A program made the translations under genes and the position numbers. Source: Acidobacteriota bacterium (GTDB lineage: Bacteria > Acidobacteriota > Aminicenantia > Aminicenantales > Saccharicenantaceae). From it: a stretch of 64,000 nucleotides of DNA. How positions within the stretch are numbered: position 1 is the stretch's first letter; every line of letters starts with the position of its first letter. Of this stretch, positions 56,104-63,829 are shown one piece after another. The stretch covers positions 838,293 to 902,292 of the forward strand of contig JBDKSB010000012.1 in the NCBI GenBank assembly GCA_039683095.1, given 5' to 3'. Below the pieces are notes generated by a model, which saw only the letters and a program-made list of their open reading frames with translations, did not search any database and was not told where the DNA came from.

Positions 56104-57736
56104 GCCGGCGGAAGAGCCGGTCGCCGATGGTCTCGCCGAGGAAGAACTTGAACAGGAAGAAATAGATCAGCAGGAACACGCCGTAGAGAAGGAGCATCGG
56201 CCCGGACATGGCGCCCAGGATCTCGAACAGGGTCCGGCCCGTCGAGCCGGCGGCCAGCCAGAGGGCGACGAGCCAGAACAGGCCGACGAAGAGGATGTCG
56301 AAGGCCTTGGACTTGAAGAAGACCGAGAAGCTGAAGGGCGGCCGCGGCTCGGGCTCTTCGGCTTCTTCGGCGGCCTCAAAGGCCGGTCCGGCCGCCTCCC
56401 GAGGCCGCGCCGGCAGCACGGGCTCCCGGATGGGGCTGACTTGGCCCGCGGGCAGGACGACCTCCTCCGGGGTCAGGTCGCGGGGGATCTCCAGCGCCGC
56501 TTCCTCTTCCTCCCGCTCGTCCCGCTCTTCGTCGGCCAGCTCTTCGTCTTCCATGTCCGCATCTTCTCCGGCCACGGCCGCTTCGAAGGGCAGCGGGGCC
56601 TGCCGGACTTGTTCCGGCAGCCCGATGGTCGAGTCCGAAGCCCGGCGCCGCGGGAAGATCTCGACTCCCTCCTCCGTATCGGGGGAGAACGGCTCTCCGC
56701 CGCGCTGCCGGCGCGTCTCGACCGGACCCGTGTCCTCGGTGAAGACGGGCGCACCCTTCATGGTGCTGGCCCAGGGCGGGAGCGCCCCGGTCGACGGTTC
56801 GGGGGTGCCCGCCAAGGCGCCTTCCCCCGCGTCCGCTTCCTCCCGGGCCGGTCCCTCTTCCTCGCGTCCCGGCTCAGCTTGAGCCATCGGCTCGGCCCAG
56901 GGCATGGATCGGGGCTCGGGGATCGGCTCGGCCTCAGGGCGCCCGGAGGGCGGCTCCGGAGGAGCGGCGGGTGGTGCGGCGACGGCCCGTCCCTCGATGA
57001 ACCTGTCCACCTTCTGCTTGCTCAGCTCGACCGTCCGGCCCAGGTTCTCGAATTCCTTGGTATCGAACGTGACCGGGCGCAGGGCCGCTTCGCCGGCGGT
57101 CGCGGCCTCGTCGGGAGGCGGCGTCTCGGCGACATACTCGATCTCGGGCCGCTCGCCGGAGGGCGGGGGCGGCTCCAGCTCTTCTTCCTCTTCTTCGAGC
57201 TCGTCCTCGATCTCGTCGTCGAGGGCTATCGGCATCGTTCCTTTTCCGTGTTCTTCGTCTTCCTCGTCTTCCTCCAGGCTTTCCGCGCCCTCCTGAGGCG
57301 CGGCCGAGACGGACGGCGCTTTCACCTCGCCGGTCTTGTCCTCTTCCGGGGCGGCGGCGATCCCTGCCTTCCCCGCGGCGGCGTCGTTCTCGTCGACCAG
57401 GATGACCTCTTCGGTGGGTTCGCTTTCTTCGTCCTCCTCCCCCTCCTCGCCTTCCTCGTCGACGAGATCTTCGGGGCGCATCTCCTCGGTCTTCTCTTCG
57501 AGCTCCTCCTCGATGTCGTCCTCGAGGTCCCTGTCCCCGGTCGGGCGCTTCTCGCCCTCGGGCTCTTCGACCGTGTAGTCCTTCTCCTCGACCTCGGCCT
57601 CGACGATCTTCTCGCCCGGGATCTCCTCTTCCACATCGTCGTCGTCGGCGAACAGCAGCTGGGTGCCGCAGTTGTTGCAGTACTTGTCGTTCTCGTCGAT
57701 GATGGCGTGGCAATAGGGACAGCGGGTGATAGCCAT
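56096..57736 (-). CDS. Zinc-ribbon membrane protein with long acidic disordered region
   Basis: 546 residues. An N-terminal zinc ribbon (CPYCHAIIDENDKYCNNCG, about 6-24) is followed by ~420 residues extremely rich in Glu, Asp, Pro and Ala, then two membrane helices (about 468-530). The final stretch FFLGETIGDRLFRRRE resembles the end of RDD-type domains. The zinc ribbon is probably cytosolic. I chose ATG 57736 because the promoter's -10 box overlaps the earlier ATG at 57745; transcription would begin at or next to 57736, so the mRNA looks leaderless. It overlaps the DUF1848 start by eight bases. Confidence 0.75.
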   Translation of the reverse strand: MAITRCPYCHAIIDENDKYCNNCGTQLLFADDDDVEEEIPGEKIVEAEVEEKDYTVEEPEGEKRPTGDRDLEDDIEEELEEKTEEMRPEDLVDEEGEEGEEDEESEPTEEVILVDENDAAAGKAGIAAAPEEDKTGEVKAPSVSAAPQEGAESLEEDEEDEEHGKGTMPIALDDEIEDELEEEEEELEPPPPSGERPEIEYVAETPPPDEAATAGEAALRPVTFDTKEFENLGRTVELSKQKVDRFIEGRAVAAPPAAPPEPPSGRPEAEPIPEPRSMPWAEPMAQAEPGREEEGPAREEADAGEGALAGTPEPSTGALPPWASTMKGAPVFTEDTGPVETRRQRGGEPFSPDTEEGVEIFPRRRASDSTIGLPEQVRQAPLPFEAAVAGEDADMEDEELADEERDEREEEEAALEIPRDLTPEEVVLPAGQVSPIREPVLPARPREAAGPAFEAAEEAEEPEPRPPFSFSVFFKSKAFDILFVGLFWLVALWLAAGSTGRTLFEILGAMSGPMLLLYGVFLLIYFFLFKFFLGETIGDRLFRRRE

Positions 57737-57743
57737 TGATTTC

Positions 57744-57772
57744 ATTATCATAAGGAAACGGGACGATGTCAA
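57744..57772 (-). promoter_or_regulatory. Sigma-70 promoter for the zinc-ribbon protein gene (leaderless transcript likely)
   Basis: On the minus strand, -35 TTGACA (57767-57772), 17-bp spacer, -10 GATAAT (57744-57749). The expected transcript start, about seven bases on, coincides with ATG 57736. No ribosome-binding site is visible. Confidence 0.65.
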
Positions 57773-57820
57773 TTGAATTGCGGGGCCCGTATCCTTTAGA
57801 CTAGCGGCCGGAGGAAGCCG

Positions 57821-58624
57821 ATGCCGAAGACGACCTACAGGACCGCCATGATCACCGGCGCTTCGGCCGGGTTGGGGACGGAGTACGCCCGTCAGCTGGC
57901 CGCCGCCGGGACGGATCTCATCCTCGTCGCCCGCCGCCGGGACCGGCTCGAGGAGCTGGCCGGGGAGCTCCGGGCCCGGCACGGCGTGACCGTAGAAACG
58001 CTCCAGGCCGACCTCGCCGCGCCGGAAGGGACGGCGGCCACCGAGGGCCGCGTCGCCGCGTGCCCGACGCTTGACCTCCTCGTCAACAACGCCGGCTTCG
58101 GCGGCAAGGCCGGGTTCGTCCGCGGCGACGTCGCGGACCACCTCGCCATGGTTCGCGTCCACGTCGACGCGACGGTCCGGCTGACCAGGGCGGCCCTGCC
58201 GGGGATGATCGGCCGCGGCCGGGGGGCCGTCATCAACCTCGCCTCCGTCGCCGCCTTCTCCCCGTTCTCGGGGGCGATGTACAGCGGGACGAAAGCGTTC
58301 TTGGTCATGTTCTCCGAGAACCTCCAGGCCGAGCTCCGCTCCAAGGGCGTCGTCGTCCAGGCCCTCTGTCCGGGCCTGACCCATACCGAGTTCCACGCCG
58401 CCGCCGGCCTGGACCTCTCGGGCCTTCCGCGGATCGCCTGGATGACCGCCGCGAAGGTCGTCAGGATATCGCTGAAGCGGCTCGGCCGGGGCGTCGTTTG
58501 CGTCCCCGGCTGGGTCAACAAGACCGTCTCCTTCCTGATGCGCTGCCCGCTGACTGCCGGGCTCGTCCGGCTGATCGGCCGAAGCCGGGCAGTGCGCGGC
58601 GGGTCGGGCGCGGTCAAGGCCTGA
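57821..58624 (+). CDS. Short-chain dehydrogenase/reductase
   Basis: 267 residues, Rossmann fold. The cofactor site is TGASAGLGTEYA (about 10-21), LVNNAGFGGKAG follows, and the catalytic Ser-Tyr-Lys set is in INLASVAAFSPFSGAMYSGTKAF. ARRRDRLEEL after strand 2 suggests NADP(H). The C-terminal region with LCPGLTHTEFH fits the DltE/YqjQ-like group acting on lipids or ketones, but the substrate is not determined. GAGGAAG precedes the ATG. Confidence 0.88.
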   Translation: MPKTTYRTAMITGASAGLGTEYARQLAAAGTDLILVARRRDRLEELAGELRARHGVTVETLQADLAAPEGTAATEGRVAACPTLDLLVNNAGFGGKAGFVRGDVADHLAMVRVHVDATVRLTRAALPGMIGRGRGAVINLASVAAFSPFSGAMYSGTKAFLVMFSENLQAELRSKGVVVQALCPGLTHTEFHAAAGLDLSGLPRIAWMTAAKVVRISLKRLGRGVVCVPGWVNKTVSFLMRCPLTAGLVRLIGRSRAVRGGSGAVKA

Positions 58625-58663
58625 AGCCGCCGGGAGGATCCGGCCCCTGGCCGTCCCCGCCGT

Positions 58664-58774
58664 CAACTCAAGCAAGGCCACGCCAGGGCCATCCGGTTCT
58701 CGACCCTCGAGAAGATCTGCGAGGTTCTGGATTGCCAGCCCGGCGATATCCTGAGTTTCAAGCGGGAGGGCTGA
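58664..58774 (+). pseudogene. 3' remnant of an XRE/Cro-type HTH regulator
   Basis: The frame reads LKQGHARAIRFSTLEKICEVLDCQPGDILSFKREG before TGA 58772-58774. RFSTLEKIC-x3-LDCQPGDIL is the hallmark C-terminal half of small XRE-family (HTH_26) regulators. The upstream half, including the recognition-helix region, is missing: the frame becomes Arg/Pro-rich with no start. It is therefore a gene fragment. Confidence 0.7.
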
Positions 58775-58808
58775 TCTGATCGGTGATCCCGTGGCGTCCC
58801 GGCCAAGA

Positions 58809-58836
58809 TTGACAACCGCCCTCAATCCGATAAAAT
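58809..58836 (+). promoter_or_regulatory. Promoter of tRNA-Val
   Basis: -35 TTGACA (58809-58814), 16-bp spacer, -10 TAAAAT (58831-58836), ten bases before the tRNA 5' end. Confidence 0.7.
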
Positions 58837-58846
58837 ACGGTCGGCT

Positions 58847-58918
58847 GGGCGATTAACTCAGCGGTAGAGTGCTACCTTCACACGGTAGAAGTCAGAGGTT
58901 CAAGTCCTCTATCGCCCA
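58847..58918 (+). tRNA. tRNA-Val (anticodon CAC)
   Basis: Full cloverleaf: acceptor GGGCGAT pairing with ATCGCCC, anticodon stem CTACC/GGTAG around TTCACAC (CAC at 58879-58881), a GGTTCAAGTCC T-arm and discriminator A. Unlike the Cys and Gly tRNAs in this window, CCA is not encoded. Confidence 0.95.
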
Positions 58919-58932
58919 CACTTCCTTTATCC

Positions 58933-58984
58933 GAAACGCGGTCCACCAGTCCCCCTTGATTGAACAAGGGGGCAGGGGGATTAA
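58933..58984 (+). repeat. ~53-bp dispersed repeat, copy 1
   Basis: It begins GAAACGCGGTCC and contains CCCCCTTG paired with CAAGGGGG, then CAGGGGGATTAA. It matches copy 2 (59022-59075) closely: the last 34-35 bases differ at two positions, and the first part has a few changes and a 2-base indel. The hairpin-forming palindrome suggests a REP- or MITE-like unit. Confidence 0.8.
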
Positions 58985-59021
58985 TATCTACGGACAAAGT
59001 CTTGAGAGGCGTTTCGGCAGG

Positions 59022-59075
59022 GAAACGCCGTCCGCAAGTTTCCCCCTTGAATTAACAAGGGGGCAGGGGGATTAA
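59022..59075 (+). repeat. ~53-bp dispersed repeat, copy 2
   Basis: Direct copy of the repeat at 58933-58984, starting 89 bases later. It ends in GGGGGATTAA, and the reading frame of a truncated AraC/GyrI-type regulator begins at that edge. The 37 bases between copies include GCGTTTCGG (59009-59017), inverted relative to CCGAAACGC at 58931-58939. Confidence 0.8.
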
Positions 59076-59409
59076 GACGAAGCTCCTGGCCGTTTACCAC
59101 GACAACCCCGACATCACGGAAGCGGACAAGCTCCGCTCCAGCGCCTGCATCACCGTGCCCCCGGAAACGAAGGCCGACGGCGAGATCGGCCGGATGTCCA
59201 TTCCCGGCGGCCGCTTCGCCGTGGCCCGCGCCGAGATCCTGCCCCGCCAGTTCGGGGAGGCCTGGAACGCCCTGATGAGGGATTGGTTCCCCGAGAGCGG
59301 CTACCAGCCCGACGACCGGATATGCTACGAGGTCTATCTCAACGACCCCAAGACCCATCCCGAAGGGAAGTTCCTGATCGAGATCTGCGAACCCGTCCGG
59401 CCGCTCTAA
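59074..59409 (+). pseudogene. 5'-truncated AraC-family / GyrI-like effector-binding protein
   Basis: The frame runs from the repeat edge to TAA 59409 and reads KLLAVYHDNPDITEADKLRSS..., then TVPPETKADGEIG, IPGGRFAVARAEI, WNALMRDWFPESGYQPDDRICYEVY and FLIEICEPVRPL. This is the C-terminal half of the GyrI-like small-molecule-binding domain usually attached to AraC-type DNA-binding domains. The first part of that domain and any HTH are absent. A short internal frame from 59155 (GTG) could start but would be only 84 residues. It is probably a remnant. Confidence 0.75.
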
Positions 59410-60941
59410 CGGCCCGACCTCTCCGGGCCGCAGATCCTGTCGATCCAGGCAAAGAGCCGGTCCAGGTCGTAATCCCCGCCATGCCCCTGTCCCCACGGGA
59501 TCGCGAAGTCGACGTCGAAGCCTTCGTTCCTCAGCTTCGCGGCCAGGATGACGGGGATGGCCAGGGAGGTGTCCCGGTCGACGGCGCCGTGGCGGATCCG
59601 CCAATGCCGGGCCGTGGAGGCCCCCTTCGCGCCGATGTAGCTCATCGGATTCATCATCTTCACGACCGCCGCGTCGGCCAGGGAGCGGTCCGCGCTGTTG
59701 TCCCTGCCGAACCGGGTGAAGTGCCGGCTGTCGACGGTCGCCGTGCCGAACAGGTTGTTCTCCGGGCTGCTGAGATCGAGGGCGTCAAAGGCGGGGGCCG
59801 TCTTCATCCTGGTGGCATACCGCGGGAAACGATCGAAGTCGATATCCGCGACCGTGGCGCCCCTGATGGTCAGCCAAGTCAGGCCGGACAGGTCCCCGCC
59901 GCCGTTCAGGGCGTCCTGCGCCGAGGCCATCACGAGGGATTTGATGTGATCCTTGAACGACCCGCCGCCGCTCGCGTCCAGGGTCAGGGGAGAGCCGTCG
60001 GCCTTCTTCAGTCCCAAGCCGTTCACGTACTCCGGGAACAGGGCCCTCAACCGGCCGGATATCTCGATCTGAGCGGCGGACATCGAACCCTTGGCCCTGC
60101 CGCTGTAGTCGTTGACGCCGTAGAACAGCCACTCGTAGGCGGCGTCCGCGTTATCCAGGTTCGTGATAGGGCAATAGCAGCTGGCGGCGAAGATATCGTC
60201 CCGCTCGGCGGCCGCGCCGATCTCCTTGAGGAAGGGCTCATAATCCGCGGCGTTGCCGGAAGCCCCCAGCAACGCCGAAAGCGCGCCGCCCGCGCTGGTG
60301 CCGCTGGAGACGATCTTTTCGGCGTCCCCGGGCATGATCCGGTCGTTATGCCGCAGGTAGCGGACCGCCGCCTTCAGGTCCACGATGCAGGCCGGAGCCT
60401 TGCCGGTCAACATCCCGTTCGCGTTCCGCAAGGTCCGGCCGCGCGTTCCGGGCGCCGCCACGACGCAGCCCCTCGATAGGGCCATGAACGCGGCGTTCGG
60501 GCGTCCGTCCCTGGCCTGGCCGGGGCCGCCGGCCAAGCCGGGCATGTAGCCGCCCACGGAATTCGGGAAGAAGATGGGAGCCGTCCTGGCGTTGTAGCCC
60601 CCGACCGTCTCGCCCTTATAGAACGCCTCAGGCACAAAGAAGCTCAGGCTTTGATATCTCGCGTCGACTGGGTTGGCCGCATAGACTATGTTCTCATAGG
60701 CGCGGTAGGCAATCGTCAGGTCGCCCACCGTCAGGGTCTTTACGCTGCAGCGGGCTTCGTCGAACGCCAAGCCCGGGTTTCCCTGTCGCGCCGCCGGCGC
60801 GACCCCGGCCGGGCTCCCCGGAGCATTGGCGCGCTTGGCTATGACCGATGCCGCATCGGCATCGCCCACGACGCTCCGGTCGGCCGCCGCGACGACCGCG
60901 AGACCCAGAAGCAGAGTGAAGATGGCCTGGCTTTTTTTCAA
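59406..60941 (-). CDS. Exported tannase-like alpha/beta hydrolase (subtype B tannase family)
   Basis: 511 residues. A signal peptide (about 1-20) is followed by an alpha/beta-hydrolase domain with the nucleophile elbow GTSAGGALSALLG (Ser about 216) and a late His in WGQGHGGDYD. The GTSAGG elbow, the YCPITNLDNADAAYEWLF block and the overall length resemble bacterial subtype B tannases and feruloyl-esterase relatives, which cleave gallate or other aromatic esters. I chose TTG 60941 because AAAGGGG lies seven bases upstream and it starts directly with KK plus the hydrophobic core; GTG 60965 is the alternative. Confidence 0.78.
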   Translation of the reverse strand: MKKSQAIFTLLLGLAVVAAADRSVVGDADAASVIAKRANAPGSPAGVAPAARQGNPGLAFDEARCSVKTLTVGDLTIAYRAYENIVYAANPVDARYQSLSFFVPEAFYKGETVGGYNARTAPIFFPNSVGGYMPGLAGGPGQARDGRPNAAFMALSRGCVVAAPGTRGRTLRNANGMLTGKAPACIVDLKAAVRYLRHNDRIMPGDAEKIVSSGTSAGGALSALLGASGNAADYEPFLKEIGAAAERDDIFAASCYCPITNLDNADAAYEWLFYGVNDYSGRAKGSMSAAQIEISGRLRALFPEYVNGLGLKKADGSPLTLDASGGGSFKDHIKSLVMASAQDALNGGGDLSGLTWLTIRGATVADIDFDRFPRYATRMKTAPAFDALDLSSPENNLFGTATVDSRHFTRFGRDNSADRSLADAAVVKMMNPMSYIGAKGASTARHWRIRHGAVDRDTSLAIPVILAAKLRNEGFDVDFAIPWGQGHGGDYDLDRLFAWIDRICGPERSGR

Positions 60942-61059
60942 GGCGGTTCCCCTTTCAGAAGACACAACTCTTCATTCCCGGCATGACGATGCCGATCCTC
61001 CTTCCCGGCGGAACCCGGCCCCCGGGGAAGGGCCTCCCGGACGGCCGGGACGCCCGCGC

Positions 61060-61638
61060 TCAGAAAGCCAGGCCGATCGTCGCCGAGAGGACGCCGTTCT
61101 TCAGATCGATCGTTCCCAGGTCTGGGATCTCGAGTTTCTGGAGCCCCATCGTGTACCGGGCATCGATATGGACCGAGCCGCCCAGCTGGAGGCCGGCGCC
61201 GAAGACGGCGCTGTAATCGGATTTCGGCATGTCGTCGATCTTATAGCCCTCGACGGCCGCTTTCAGCTTCCAGCCGAAGGCCGGGCCGGCGAAGACGAAC
61301 GGATGGACGCTGCCCATCGGGATCCGGACCTTGAGGAGGACCGGGATCTCGATGTAGTCGAACTTGAGCTTGCCTTCGCCCGTATCGGCCCCCTTCATCG
61401 TATAAAGGATCTCGGGCTGGATGGTCAGGACCCGGCCGAAATTCAGCTCGAGGAAGATCCCGCCGCAGAACCCGACCGTGCTCTTCCAGTCGGCGAGGGC
61501 GTCGGAGAAATTGCCGTTGACGTTGGCGACGTTCGCCCCGCCCTTGAGGCCGAACTTGACGCCGGCGGCGGCCGCCTGAGGCAGGGCCAGGACCGTTACG
61601 AACAGGCCGATCACCAGGATCCTCGACAGGTTCTTCAT
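61060..61638 (-). CDS. Small outer-membrane beta-barrel protein (OMP_b-brl type)
   Basis: 192 residues. A signal peptide (to AAAAG, about residue 25) is followed by GVKFGLKGGANVANV, the usual first strand of PorT/OMP_b-brl barrels. Eight or so amphipathic strands follow, ending GVLSATIGLAF with a C-terminal Phe. AAAGGAGATC precedes the ATG. It is probably a structural or minor porin-like protein. It is transcribed in the same direction as the tannase-like gene, 118 bases upstream of it. Confidence 0.82.
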   Translation of the reverse strand: MKNLSRILVIGLFVTVLALPQAAAAGVKFGLKGGANVANVNGNFSDALADWKSTVGFCGGIFLELNFGRVLTIQPEILYTMKGADTGEGKLKFDYIEIPVLLKVRIPMGSVHPFVFAGPAFGWKLKAAVEGYKIDDMPKSDYSAVFGAGLQLGGSVHIDARYTMGLQKLEIPDLGTIDLKNGVLSATIGLAF

Positions 61639-61701
61639 TGGATCTCCTTTCGAGCGAAATTAGCCCGGGCTTGCAGCGCTCGCGGACATGGTTCCCTGGC
61701 G

Positions 61702-61730
61702 ACATCCTAACAAAATCCGCGCTGCTTGTT
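61702..61730 (-). promoter_or_regulatory. Sigma-70-type promoter for the small barrel protein gene
   Basis: On the minus strand, -35 TTAACA (61725-61730), 17-bp spacer, -10 TAGGAT (61702-61707), about 64 bases before the ATG. Confidence 0.45.
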
Positions 61731-61842
61731 AAGGGTCCGCGGCGGGCCGCTCCCCCTCGCCAGGGCCCTCGTTCCCGGCCGGTCCTTTGGGAATCCGCTA
61801 TAATGGAATTCCTATAGTGCAATTCGGAGATGAAACCGACCT

Positions 61843-62949
61843 ATGTCCGCAAAGAGAATTTTGCTGGCGTCGTTCGCCCTGGCCCTGCTCGCGGGCCGTT
61901 GCCGATACAGCGTCGAGAACGGCGGGGTTGACCTGTCCCGGTTCCGCGAGGACCCCAGACTCGTCTCTGTCCCCGATGAGCTGAAGGGGCTCGTCCCCAC
62001 CAATGCCGAGGCCGTCCGGGAGGTCCGGAGCCGCGACCGCGCCGGCGACCTGCGGTTCGTCGTCATCGGGGATACGGCCTCCAACGACAACGAGACGTTC
62101 AAGGGCTTCCTGCGGGAGATCGCCGCGCTCGACCCGCCGCCCGCGTTCATCGTCCACCTGGGCGACCGGGGCACCTCGCCCGTCATCAAGACCTTCGGCG
62201 CCTACCTGAAGGCCGTCGCCGATCCGCCCTGCCCCATCCTCCACGTCGAGGGGAACCACGACCTCCGGGAGGAGGGCGAGCGGATCTCCCGGGCCTTCTT
62301 CGGAGACCGGGACTTCTATTTCGACCTCGACGACAAGCGCTTCGTGTTCATGGGCGACGCCCGCCCCCACGGGGCCCAGGGTTTCACCCGCGAACAGCTG
62401 AGCTGGCTCGAGGGCGTGCTGTCCGCGCCCTCGCCTGCCCGGAAATTCTTCTTTGCCCATGTCCCGCCCCAGGCCCCGTTCAAGAGGATCAACCCGGGGC
62501 TGTCGTCCCTGTTCACGCCGGCCATCGAGAACGAGCCGGCGTTCCTGGACATCCTGGCCCGCCATCACGTCGTTCTGGCCGCTTTCGGCCACCGCCATGT
62601 CCACGCCTCGCTGGTCTACCACGGCGTCCTCATGGTCATCACCGGAGGCGGGGGCCAGCGGAACGCCATGTACCCGAACGTCCGGGAGCCCCTTTTCACC
62701 AAGAAGCACCATTACACGCTCGTGGACATCCCCGGCTCGGGGCCCGGCGAGCCGCTCCGGGGGGTCCTGTCCTGCATGGGCCAAGGGCACGAGACGCTGT
62801 TCATTTCGTCGTTCAGCCAGCCGAGCCTGCTCGCCGGCGCCGTGTCTCCGGCCGTCGCCCTCCGGCCCTATCCGGCCTCGGACTTCGGCCCGTTCCGGCC
62901 CGGCGATCCCATCGCGGCCGCGATGGCCGTCTCCAGCCGCACGCCCTGA
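61843..62949 (+). CDS. Exported metallophosphoesterase, probable lipoprotein
   Basis: 368 residues. The N-terminus has a signal with a lipobox-like LAGRC (Cys20). The calcineurin-like domain (about 65-290) has VVIGDTASND, VHLGDRGTS, VEGNHD, FAHVPPQ and FGHRHVH. Compared with the GDxHG/GDxxDR consensus, the first motif has no His and the second reads GDRGT. It probably acts on phosphate esters in the periplasm. TATAAT at 61799-61804 may serve as a -10 box, but no -35 was found. Confidence 0.82.
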   Translation: MSAKRILLASFALALLAGRCRYSVENGGVDLSRFREDPRLVSVPDELKGLVPTNAEAVREVRSRDRAGDLRFVVIGDTASNDNETFKGFLREIAALDPPPAFIVHLGDRGTSPVIKTFGAYLKAVADPPCPILHVEGNHDLREEGERISRAFFGDRDFYFDLDDKRFVFMGDARPHGAQGFTREQLSWLEGVLSAPSPARKFFFAHVPPQAPFKRINPGLSSLFTPAIENEPAFLDILARHHVVLAAFGHRHVHASLVYHGVLMVITGGGGQRNAMYPNVREPLFTKKHHYTLVDIPGSGPGEPLRGVLSCMGQGHETLFISSFSQPSLLAGAVSPAVALRPYPASDFGPFRPGDPIAAAMAVSSRTP

Positions 62950-63041
62950 CGGCGCCTTGATTCCCGCCGCCCCTTCTGACATCATGGGGGGCGATAACGA
63001 GGTCCCGATGGCGATCTTCGGCAGCGCGGGAGGGATGGAAG

Positions 63042-63821
63042 ATGAACGGTAGACGCGGGCGCACAAGGCTCCTGATCCTCTGCGGCCTGCTGCTGGCCGC
63101 GATCCTGGCCGCTCTCCTTCTCCGGCCGTTCCGGGACGAAGGGGCCGGGGCCGCCGGCCTCAAGCGCCCCGTGCTCGCCGACGAGCTGGGCCCGTTCAAG
63201 TCCCGCCTGGGACCCGCGCGCTACTCGTCGCACGACGAGGAGCTCTTCGTCCGGGACTTCTTCTCGGACCGCCGGGACGGCTTCTTCGTGGATATCGGCG
63301 CGGGTCATTACCGCGATCGCAGCAATACCTATTACCTGGAAAAGGAGCTCGGCTGGTCCGGGATCGCCGTCGACCCTCTTCCCGGCCTGGCCGCCGGCTA
63401 CGTCAAGCATAGGCCGCGGACGAGGTTCTACCCGATGTTCGTTTCCGACGTATCCGACCGCCAGGTCCTTCTCCACGTCGGCGACAACAGCCTGTTCTCC
63501 TCGGCCCAGAAGGGCTTCACGGAGGAGTTCACCGGCGTGAAGGCCGCGATCGATGTCCGGACGGTCAGGCTCGATGACCTGCTCGCCGCCGAGAACGTCG
63601 GCCGGATCGACTTCCTGTCGCTGGACGTCGAGCTGCACGAACCCCAGGCCCTGGCCGGCTTCGACCTCGGGCGCTTCCTCCCCGGTCTCGTCTGCGTCGA
63701 GGCGCATCCCCAGGTGCGCCAGCAGATCCTGGACTACTTCGCCAAGCGCCGGTACGTCGTGGTCGCCAAGTACCTGCGGGCCGATCCGCAGAACCTCTGG
63801 TTCATGCCGCTCCCCGAATAG
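63042..63821 (+). CDS. FkbM-family methyltransferase with N-terminal membrane anchor
   Basis: 259 residues. A hydrophobic segment (about 8-27) precedes the FkbM domain (about 75-250): FFVDIGAGHYRDRSNTYYLEKELGWSGIAVDP is the SAM site, and VRTVRLDDLLA...IDFLSLDVELHEPQALAGFDL is typical of the family. FkbM enzymes O-methylate sugars or small molecules. Having an N-terminal anchor on a SAM-dependent domain is somewhat unusual; the catalytic part must stay cytosolic for SAM. GGGAGGG precedes the ATG. Confidence 0.87.
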   Translation: MNGRRGRTRLLILCGLLLAAILAALLLRPFRDEGAGAAGLKRPVLADELGPFKSRLGPARYSSHDEELFVRDFFSDRRDGFFVDIGAGHYRDRSNTYYLEKELGWSGIAVDPLPGLAAGYVKHRPRTRFYPMFVSDVSDRQVLLHVGDNSLFSSAQKGFTEEFTGVKAAIDVRTVRLDDLLAAENVGRIDFLSLDVELHEPQALAGFDLGRFLPGLVCVEAHPQVRQQILDYFAKRRYVVVAKYLRADPQNLWFMPLPE

Positions 63822-63829
63822 CCCCGGCC

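Noticed and set aside
58940-59075. Repeat pair as a CRISPR array
   Set aside because: Only two imperfect repeats with a 37-base gap, each containing a G-run palindrome, and no cas genes nearby.
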